Shown here piece after piece: positions 39,999 to 47,597 of a stretch of 64,000 bases of DNA. Position 1 is the stretch's first letter, and every line of letters begins with the position of its first letter. The stretch is from Candidatus Mediterraneibacter merdipullorum. Its GTDB lineage: Bacteria > Bacillota > Clostridia > Lachnospirales > Lachnospiraceae. The notes beneath the pieces were generated by a model. That model made no database searches, was not told the DNA's origin, and saw nothing but the letters and a program-made list of their open reading frames with translations. Made by a program: the position numbers and the translations under genes. The DNA lies in the NCBI GenBank assembly GCA_019117125.1, contig DXAL01000048.1, positions 1 through 64,000 on the forward strand, written 5' to 3'.

Positions 39999-40813
39999 AG
40001 AGGATGGTCAGACTGGAAGAAAACGAATTGAGAACTGCAGCCCATCAGTCCTCAAAAGGAAATCAGCTGAAGTGGGAATCGGACGGCGTATGGTACAAAG
40101 CAGACTATATGGGATATGAAGGTCTGGCGGAGTATATGGTTTCCGGACTTCTGAAACATTCAAACATGAATGAAGAAGAGTATATCCTGTATGAGACAGA
40201 AGAAATCGCTTATAAGAAAGTACGGTACCGGGGATGCCGGAGCGGGAACTTCCTGCCGGAGGGCTGGCAGCTTATTACGCTTGAGAGGCTGTTTCAGAAT
40301 CTGTACGGGCAGAGTCTGTACATGAGTATTTTCAGAATACAGGGCACGAAGGAGCGGGCACGTTTTCTGACAGAACAGGCAGAACAGATGACGGGTCTTG
40401 AAAACTTTGGCGTTTATCTCAGCCGTCTGATGACAATCGACGCGCTGTTCCTTAATGAAGACAGACACATGCACAATATCGCTGTGCTGCGTGACGGAAC
40501 CGGCCGGTATCATTATTGTCCGGTTTTTGACAATGGATGCGCGCTTCTGTCTGATACTCAGATGGATTATCCGATGGGAGAGGATATACTTCATCTCATC
40601 CCACAGGTCAGAGCCAAAACACTGTGCAGTGATTTCATGGAACAGCTGGAGGCGGTGGAAACGCTGTATGGGCAGTCATTAAAATTCTCATACAACGCAC
40701 ATGATATTGAGAGACTGCTGGAGAAAGAACGATATTATCCGGAAGACATAAAGATGCGGGTGCGTGATATTCTGCTTCAGCAGTGGCGCACCTACCGGTA
40801 TTTGTTCGGATAA
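39995..40813 (+). CDS. HipA-like kinase domain protein
   Basis: YGLENFGVYLSRLMTIDALFLNEDRHMHNIAVLRDGTGRYHYCPVFDNGCALLSD: catalytic (NEDRHxxNI) and metal-binding (FDNG) motifs of HipA/CtkA-type kinases. Confidence 0.75.
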   Translation: MKRMVRLEENELRTAAHQSSKGNQLKWESDGVWYKADYMGYEGLAEYMVSGLLKHSNMNEEEYILYETEEIAYKKVRYRGCRSGNFLPEGWQLITLERLFQNLYGQSLYMSIFRIQGTKERARFLTEQAEQMTGLENFGVYLSRLMTIDALFLNEDRHMHNIAVLRDGTGRYHYCPVFDNGCALLSDTQMDYPMGEDILHLIPQVRAKTLCSDFMEQLEAVETLYGQSLKFSYNAHDIERLLEKERYYPEDIKMRVRDILLQQWRTYRYLFG

Positions 40814-40836
40814 AAAATATAGAATAATAAACCAGG

Positions 40837-40870
40837 GATGTCACACCAATCCGGTGGGGCATCTTTTTTT
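40837..40870 (+). terminator. Terminator after HipA-like gene
   Basis: GATGTCACACCaatccGGTGGGGCATCTTTTTTT. Confidence 0.8.
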
Positions 40871-40905
40871 ATTTCATAGGAAATTGCTTTCCTATGAAAT
40901 AAAAA
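40866..40905. repeat. Perfect 18-bp inverted repeat with 4-nt loop
   Basis: TTTTTATTTCATAGGAAA-ttgc-TTTCCTATGAAATAAAAA. Confidence 0.97.
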
Positions 40906-41026
40906 TGCTTCGCGAAATTTACAAAGGCTTTTCTGAAACAAACAAACAGCACATCCGAAAAAGGGTATTGCTATCACGGTAGCGTGATGGCGTATGCTCA
41001 GATATACGGGGAAAGGAAAAGCCTTA

Positions 41027-41449
41027 ATGAAAAAAACAAATGAGATGAGCAGGCTCGCCGGGGTCAGCAGGCGGACATTGCAGTACTACGACGACGAGGG
41101 GCTGCTCATAACCGAGAGAACTTGTGACAATCACCGCCTGTATGACCGCCAGGCGATGGAGCGGATATGGGAAATCCTGGTGTATAAGGCAATGGATTTT
41201 GAACTGGGGGAAATCCGGCACATCGTAGAGGGGTCCGAAGAGCAGAAAAAGAAATGGCTTGCCCGGCGGAAAAAGGCAATCGACGAGAAAATCACGGAAG
41301 AGAGGCAAAAAAAAGATGTGATTGCATTTGTGCAGAAACACGGGATACCGCCGCTGCCGGAAGAAGGAAGTGGAAAGACTTATGTAGAGTGTATCAGGGA
41401 ATTGAGAGACAGGGCAGTCTGTGAAAGGAGAGGAAAATATGGAAGTTAA
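41027..41449 (+). CDS. MerR family transcriptional regulator
   Basis: MSRLAGVSRRTLQYYDDEGLLITERTCDNHRLYDRQAMERIWEILVYKAMDFELGEI. Confidence 0.92.
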   Translation: MKKTNEMSRLAGVSRRTLQYYDDEGLLITERTCDNHRLYDRQAMERIWEILVYKAMDFELGEIRHIVEGSEEQKKKWLARRKKAIDEKITEERQKKDVIAFVQKHGIPPLPEEGSGKTYVECIRELRDRAVCERRGKYGS

Positions 41450-41834
41450 ATGTCCAAAATGCGGCGCGCCGCTTACAGATGGAACGTGCGGCTATTGTGG
41501 CTATAAGGCGGAAAGAACCGATGGAAACCAGGGGAACGGAGATGCTGCTCATACGCAGACGGGACCGGCACAGGAACAATGGAACATGACAGGGAATCCT
41601 ATGCTGTACGCTGCGGGAATCATCCCCGGAGTCAGCAGGAAAAGCAGAGTGACGGCATTATTGCTCTGCATCTTTTTAGGCGGGCTGGGGGCGCACCGGT
41701 TCTATGTGGGAAAAGTGGGAACAGGCATCCTGTACTTGTGTACCGCCGGGCTTTTCGGTATCGGATGGCTTATTGATATCATCCGCATTGTGGTCGGTTC
41801 ATTCCGGGATGAATTCGGGCTTTTGCTGCAGTAA
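41439..41834 (+). CDS. Zinc-ribbon plus TM2 domain membrane protein
   Basis: CPKCGAPLTDGTCGYCGYK; KSRVTALLLCIFLGGLGAHRFYVGKVGTGILYLCTAGLFGIGWLIDII. Confidence 0.9.
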   Translation: MEVKCPKCGAPLTDGTCGYCGYKAERTDGNQGNGDAAHTQTGPAQEQWNMTGNPMLYAAGIIPGVSRKSRVTALLLCIFLGGLGAHRFYVGKVGTGILYLCTAGLFGIGWLIDIIRIVVGSFRDEFGLLLQ

Positions 41835-41850
41835 TAAAGGAGGGAACACA

Positions 41851-42742
41851 ATGGGATTGTGGGATGTTGTCAAAGACCAGTTCCTTGATGTGATTGAATA
41901 TGAAGATGAAAGCAACAAACTTATCGTCACGAAATTCCGGCGCGAAAGCGGAAACGATGAACTGAAACAGGGGTCAAAAGTCATTGTCAGGGAAAGCCAG
42001 TGCGCAGTCTTTCTAAAAGGCGGTCAGCTGGCAGACATCCTGATGCCGGGGACCTATTCGCTGAATACGGAAAATTTCCCCGTTTTAACAAAACTCCAGG
42101 CATTCCCCTATCTGTTCGTATCGCCTGTAATCGCGGATTTGTATTTCGTGAGCACAAGACAGTTTGTGGATAATCAGTGGGAGACGAAAAATCCCATCAT
42201 CAAGCGGGACAAAGGGAATCGTGATGACCTATGATATCGTCGGATATCTTTCCTCCATGGTGACAGAGACGTTTTCGGCTGTCGTTGGCGATACGGACCG
42301 TTCGGTGCTTGACCTGGCTGCCGCATATCAGGAACTGTCGGTGGAAATGCAGAAAAAGCTGAATGAACAGCTGCAGGTTACAGGCATTGGGTTCAGCGAT
42401 ATCGTGATTGAGAATATCTCGCTTCCGGAACGGGTCGAAGAACTGATAGACGAGCAGTCGGGAATCGGAATAGTCCGGGGAGATATGGGGACTTTCGTAG
42501 AGTATCAGACCGCAAGAGCCATGAGGGATGCGGCAAAGCAGGAAGGGGGACTGGCAGGTCTGGGAGCAGGCGTGGCATTTGGAAATACGATTGCCCAGAA
42601 TATACAGAATGTATCAAACGAAAGCACTCCTGCAAAGAGTAAAGCCGAACAGTTGAGAGAAGTTAAGAGCCTGTTCGATGAGGGAATTCTGACGCAGGAA
42701 GAGTTTGATGCGGAAAAGAAGCGGATTTTAACAGCAAAATAA
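41851..42742 (+). pseudogene. SPFH-domain (YdjI/virion core protein-like) gene split by an apparent internal deletion and frameshift
   Basis: Frame 1: MGLWDVVKDQFLDVIEYEDESNKLIVTKFRRES...FVDNQWETKNPIIKRDKGNRDDL*; frame 2 resumes MTYDIVGYLSSMVTETFSAVVGDTDRSVLDLAAAYQELSVEMQKKLNEQLQVTGIGFSDIVIENISLPERV. Confidence 0.75.
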
Positions 42743-42774
42743 AATCAATATGAGAGACAAAGGAGAGAAAATTC

Positions 42775-43908
42775 ATGTCAAAAAAACCCAAAATGATAAT
42801 TTGTAGAAACTGCGGTGCAACTATTCCGAAACAGGCAAGGATATGTCCGTCATGCGGGGCAAAAAACAAGAAGCCGTTTTATCAGAGATGGTGGTTTATC
42901 CTGCTCATCGTTATCGTTGTATTTGGAATCGTCAGCTCCTTCAGGGGAAGACAGAGTGAAAAGTTTGACTGGGATGAGACCGTGCTCGGGGAGAAGCTGC
43001 CGGAGCCTGCATCCAATAAAGGTTCCATCGTTATCAATGACAGCGAATATCTGAAGGTGCATGTAGATGAGACGTCCCCGAATGAACATAATGCGTACGT
43101 CGAGGAATGTCAGTCTCTGGGGTATACTGTCGAGAGTGTGCAGGATGGAAGCACATATAAAGCATTTGATGAAGAGGGATATATGCTTTCCGTGAATTAC
43201 AGCGGAGAGACGATGTATATCGAGTTGAAAGCGCCCATGGAAATGGGAGAGCTGAACTGGCCGAAGAGTGAACTTGCAGGGTTGCTTCCGGTGCCTCAGT
43301 CCAAAGTCGGAAAAGTGGAGGTGGATGCATCTGACAGGTGTCATATCTATGTCGGGAAGACATCCGGGGATGATTTCAATGATTATACAGAAGAATGCTC
43401 CAATGCCGGATTCGCTGTTGACTATGAGAAAAGTGATGCATCCTATCATGCGTATGATGAAAAGGGGAACGAACTCTATCTGACCTATCAGGGGAATCAG
43501 ATAATGGAAATCGAGCTTATCAAAGCAGCAGAGGAAGACGCATCATCACAGGAAGATGCGGAAATCACTGAGGAAGCGGAAGAGCCTGCAGAACCGGAGG
43601 AATCAGAAGAATCAGAAGAATCAGAAGAAAGCAGCGTGTCTGAAGATGAAATCCGGCCGGAGTTTAAGGAAGCTATGGACAGTTACGAAGCGTTCTATGA
43701 CGATTATTGTGACTTTATGACAAAATACAAGGAAAATCCAAGCGACCTGCAGCTGATAGGCGAGTATACGGACATGCTTGCAAAAGTTGTTGAAATGGAT
43801 GAAAAATTTGCGGCATGGGAAGAGGAAGACCTGACTGACGCAGAATTGATGTATTACGCAGAGGTAAATGGAAGAGTAGCGCAAAAGCTGCTGGAGGCAG
43901 GAATTTAA
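42775..43908 (+). CDS. Zinc-ribbon membrane protein with repeated DUF6591-like domain
   Basis: ICRNCGATIPKQARICPSCGAKNKKP, TM segment, WPKSELAGLLPVPQSKVGKVEVDASDRCHIYVGKTSGDDFNDYTEEC; ESEESEESEES acidic tract. Confidence 0.7.
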   Translation: MSKKPKMIICRNCGATIPKQARICPSCGAKNKKPFYQRWWFILLIVIVVFGIVSSFRGRQSEKFDWDETVLGEKLPEPASNKGSIVINDSEYLKVHVDETSPNEHNAYVEECQSLGYTVESVQDGSTYKAFDEEGYMLSVNYSGETMYIELKAPMEMGELNWPKSELAGLLPVPQSKVGKVEVDASDRCHIYVGKTSGDDFNDYTEECSNAGFAVDYEKSDASYHAYDEKGNELYLTYQGNQIMEIELIKAAEEDASSQEDAEITEEAEEPAEPEESEESEESEESSVSEDEIRPEFKEAMDSYEAFYDDYCDFMTKYKENPSDLQLIGEYTDMLAKVVEMDEKFAAWEEEDLTDAELMYYAEVNGRVAQKLLEAGI

Positions 43909-43915
43909 ATTTGTG

Positions 43916-44396
43916 TTAGTCTTTCATCCGAATGACATGATACATGACATCCGCCTCTGCATCTCCCACCGGGATGATGACCCGGTCTTTCAGCACATCA
44001 TCCGGGTCTGTTGCCAGGTTGGTGGTAAAGCAGGGCAGGGTGGAACTGCGGATGAGTTCCCGAAATTCATAATCATCTTTCTGTACGAGAAAGCGCGAGG
44101 CGGGCATCTTCTGACGGCACATCTCATTCCAGAATCCAATCTCAGAGCGCAGCAGAAAGTTAAAGCCATTGAGCATCTCAAATGTTACAAGACCGTGTCC
44201 GGACAGGGCATGGTCTTTTGTGACGCAGATGGAAAGGGTCTCCCGTAAGAACGGCGTACAGTCAAGGGCAGCGTCCTCGGTGGAAAAGGGAAGGATGCCG
44301 ACCTGGCAGGCGCCGGTTTTTACATGTTGGATGATGTCGGGGATGGGGACGAGTTTAACTGTAAGTGAAGAGAAGGGCTTGGAAAAGTAATTGCCT
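43916..44396 (-). pseudogene. LysR family regulator lacking its N-terminal HTH (C-terminal substrate-binding domain only)
   Basis: Reverse frame: FSKPFSSLTVKLVPIPDIIQHVKTGACQVGILPFSTEDAALDCTPFLRETLSICVTKDHALSGHGLVTFEMLNGFNFLLRSEIGFWNEMCRQKMPASRFL...; TAA immediately upstream. Confidence 0.8.
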
Positions 44397-44438
44397 TAAA
44401 AAGATTCCATGAGATGAATAAAAAGGAGGACGAACAGA

Positions 44439-45276
44439 ATGGAATATGTAACGCTGAATAATGGAGTGAAGATGCCGTTGCTCGGATACGGAGTATACCA
44501 GACTCCGCCGGAGGAGACGGAGCGCTGTGTCCTCGAAGCGCTGGAGACAGGATATCGCAGCATTGATACAGCGCAGGCGTACTACAAAGGAAGGCGTGGG
44601 AAATGCCCTGGCAAAATGCGGGATACCAAGGGAAGAGATTTTTGTCACGACGAAAGTCTGGATTGCAAATGCCGGATATGAGAAGGCGAAAGAATCCATT
44701 GCAAAATCTCTGGAAAAACTTCGGACGGATTATGTGGACCTGCTTCTGATTCATCAGCCGTTCGGCGATTATTACGGGACCTACCGCGCGATGGAAGAAG
44801 CATACCGAGAAGGAAAGGCACGCGCCATCGGCGTGTCGAATTTCTATCCGGACCGGTATCTGGATTTGTTCCATTTTGCAGAGGTCAAGCCGGCAGTTAA
44901 CCAGGTGGAGACGCATGTGTTCCAGCAGCAGAAGACAGCGCGGAAATATATGGAGAAGTACGGCACCCAGATTATGTCGTGGGGACCGTTTGCCGAAGGA
45001 AAGAACGATTATTTCCAGAATCCGGTGCTCAGAGAGATTGGCGGGAAATATGGAAAGTCTGTGGCACAGACGGCGCTCCGGTTTCTGCTCCAGAGCGGCG
45101 TGGTGGTGATACCGAAATCCGTGCATAAGGACCGGATGGAAGAGAACTTCGATGTATTTGATTTTACTCTGACGGAAGATGAGATGAAGCGCATCGAGGC
45201 GCTGGATACGGGAGAAAGTCTGTTTTTCTCCCACTATGCACCGGAGACCGTAGAATGGTTTATGAGTCGGGTATAA
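44439..45276 (+). pseudogene. Aldo/keto reductase with frameshift near codon 48
   Basis: [50 protein letters not shown] then shift to [70 protein letters not shown]. Confidence 0.88.
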
Positions 45277-45329
45277 GCAGGGCTGTGAGTCTGGCACAGT
45301 CAGGATTGCCACACAGGTAGGATTGTCTC

Positions 45330-45380
45330 TTGACTTTTAGTCCGATTTCATACTATAATCATAGTACGAAATCGGACTAA
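45330..45380 (+). promoter_or_regulatory. SigA-like promoter overlapped by a ~20-bp-arm palindrome (candidate MarR operator)
   Basis: -35 TTGACT (45330), -10 TATAAT (45354); TTAGTCCGATTTCaTACTAT-aatc-ATAGTAcGAAATCGGACTAA. Confidence 0.85.
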
Positions 45381-45391
45381 GGAGACATATC

Positions 45392-45841
45392 ATGAAGATA
45401 CATTTAGAACAGGAAGTAAGTGCGTTCAGCCATCTCTACAAAGAGGTGGAGGACGTCTATCATGAAATTGCGCTGTCCGTAGGAGTTTCGGACGGCGCTT
45501 TTGACGTGCTCTACGTCCTCTGCGTGCTGGGAGACGGATGCCTGCAGAGGGATATCTGCCGGGAGACGTTCGTGAGCAAGCAGACGGTCAACTCTTCGGT
45601 GCGCAGCCTGGAGAAGAAGGGCTTTCTGTATCTGGAGAAAGAGGGGCGGGACAAGCATATTTATCTCACGGAGTCGGGAAAGCGGTTTGCAGACGAGAGG
45701 ATACGCCCGGTTATCGAGGCGGAGAACGAGGTGTTCCTGGCGATGAAACCGGATGAGAAAGCGGAATTTCTGCGCCTGTTCCGGAAGCTCGCGGACGGGT
45801 ATCAGGAGCGGAAGAAGCCGCTCCTTGAGAAGCTGAGGTGA
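45392..45841 (+). CDS. MarR family transcriptional regulator
   Basis: GDGCLQRDICRETFVSKQTVNSSVRSLEKKGFLYLEKEGRDKHIYLTESGKRFADE. Confidence 0.9.
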   Translation: MKIHLEQEVSAFSHLYKEVEDVYHEIALSVGVSDGAFDVLYVLCVLGDGCLQRDICRETFVSKQTVNSSVRSLEKKGFLYLEKEGRDKHIYLTESGKRFADERIRPVIEAENEVFLAMKPDEKAEFLRLFRKLADGYQERKKPLLEKLR

Positions 45842-45857
45842 AGGCGGAGGAACAGCT

Positions 45858-47597
45858 ATGAAGATGATTCTTGATTTTCTGAAACCATACCGGCGGCTGT
45901 GCGTGTTTACGGTCCTCGTCATGGTCCTGGACGTGGCGGGCGGGCTTTTCGTGCCGAAGCTGACGGCGGATATGATTAATATCGGCGTGGCGGATGGAAA
46001 GATGGACTACATTATCGGCAGAGGGGCAGCCATGCTGGCGGTCACTCTCATTTCCGGCGCCGGAGCCCTGGCAGGGAGCTGGCTCTGTGCGGATCTGTCG
46101 GCAAAGCTGGGCAAGGATATGCGCAATGCGGTCTATGAGAAATCGCTGACGTTTTCCGAGTATGATTTCAGCCGGTTCGGAACAGGCTCCATGATAACGA
46201 GGACCCTCAATGACATCAACATCGTCCAGCAGTCCGTGGTCTGGTGCATCCAGATGGTGCTCCCGGTCCCGGCGGCGTGCGTGATGGGGGTCGCCATGGC
46301 GTTTGCGATTGATACAGTGATGGGATATGTACTGATTGGGGTGACCCTGCTCATTATCGTGCTCGCCGTATTTGTGACGAGAAGGGCGTCGGAAATCTTC
46401 GGCAGGCTCCAGCGCCTCCTGGACCGGATGAATGTGGTGCTCCGGGAAAATCTGACCGGCGTGCGGGTGGTCCGTGCGTTCCGGAAGGAGAAGAGCGAGG
46501 AGAAGCGGCTGCGGAAGTCTTTTGAGGAGTATGCGGAGACGTCCATCCGGGCGAATCTGCTTTTTGCGGGGCTTGAGAGTACGGCGTTTTTTGTCATCAA
46601 TCTCTGTATCACTGCCATCCTCTGGGTCGGCGGAGACCGGGTGGGAGCGGGATATATGGAGATTGGCGATATCACGGCGCTCACCGAATACTCCATCCTC
46701 ATCCTCTTCTATATCATCATGGCGCAGATGGTCATCATCCTCCTGCCCCGGGCGGCGGTCTGCAGCCGGCGCATCCGGGAGGTCCTGGAGCGGGAGCCGG
46801 AGATCACGGACCCGGAGATGCGGGAGCATGGGTGCGGGGCGGAAGACGGAGCGGTCGTGCAGTTCTGCGATGTGTCCTTCCGGTTTCCGGATGCGGATGC
46901 GTATGCCCTTTCCGGTCTGGATTTCATCTGCCGGAAGAAAGAGACGACGGCGGTTATCGGAGGGACAGGAAGCGGAAAGTCCACGCTTGCGAAGCTGCTC
47001 CTGCGCTTCCACGATGTGACGGAGGGCTCGGTGAAGGTAAACGGCAGGGATGTGCGTGAGATGACCCAGGAGGAACTGAGAGAGCGCATCGCCTATGTGC
47101 CACAGAAGGCATGGCTCTTTTCCGGAACTATCGCGGAGAACCTGCTGGATGGAAATGAACACGCAGGAGAAGAAGAGATGCGCCACGCCCTTGCCGTCGC
47201 GCAGGCGGACTTTGTGAGCAGTCTGGCGAACGGGCTGGACGCCCATGTGTCCCAGGGCGGGAGGAATTTTTCGGGAGGACAGAGACAGCGGCTTTCCATT
47301 GCGAGGGCGCTGATGAAACAGGCGGACCTGTATATTTTTGACGACAGTTTTTCCGCCCTTGATTTCCGGACGGATGCGGCGCTCCGGAATGCGCTGAAAA
47401 CGGAAGTGGCGGATGCGGCGGTGCTTATCATTGCCCAGCGCGTCAGTACCATCCGGAATGCCGACTGCATCATCGTGCTGGATGAAGGCAGAGTGGCGGG
47501 CATCGGCAGGCATGAGGAGCTGATGGAAAGCTGCGGCGTCTACCGGGACATCGTCAGGTCGCAGATGAAAGGAGGCGGAGAGAATGTCGGAAACTGA
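45858..47597 (+). CDS. ABC exporter half-transporter 1
   Basis: TM domain + GGTGSGKSTLAKLLLRF, FSGGQRQRLSIARAL, DLYIFDDSFSALD. Confidence 0.95.
   Translation: MKMILDFLKPYRRLCVFTVLVMVLDVAGGLFVPKLTADMINIGVADGKMDYIIGRGAAMLAVTLISGAGALAGSWLCADLSAKLGKDMRNAVYEKSLTFSEYDFSRFGTGSMITRTLNDINIVQQSVVWCIQMVLPVPAACVMGVAMAFAIDTVMGYVLIGVTLLIIVLAVFVTRRASEIFGRLQRLLDRMNVVLRENLTGVRVVRAFRKEKSEEKRLRKSFEEYAETSIRANLLFAGLESTAFFVINLCITAILWVGGDRVGAGYMEIGDITALTEYSILILFYIIMAQMVIILLPRAAVCSRRIREVLEREPEITDPEMREHGCGAEDGAVVQFCDVSFRFPDADAYALSGLDFICRKKETTAVIGGTGSGKSTLAKLLLRFHDVTEGSVKVNGRDVREMTQEELRERIAYVPQKAWLFSGTIAENLLDGNEHAGEEEMRHALAVAQADFVSSLANGLDAHVSQGGRNFSGGQRQRLSIARALMKQADLYIFDDSFSALDFRTDAALRNALKTEVADAAVLIIAQRVSTIRNADCIIVLDEGRVAGIGRHEELMESCGVYRDIVRSQMKGGGENVGN

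Noticed and set aside
43603-43632. GAATCAGAA x3 microsatellite in the zinc-ribbon/DUF gene
   Set aside because: In-frame 9-bp acidic repeat (ESEESEESEE) in a linker; common low-complexity sequence, not obviously phase-variable.
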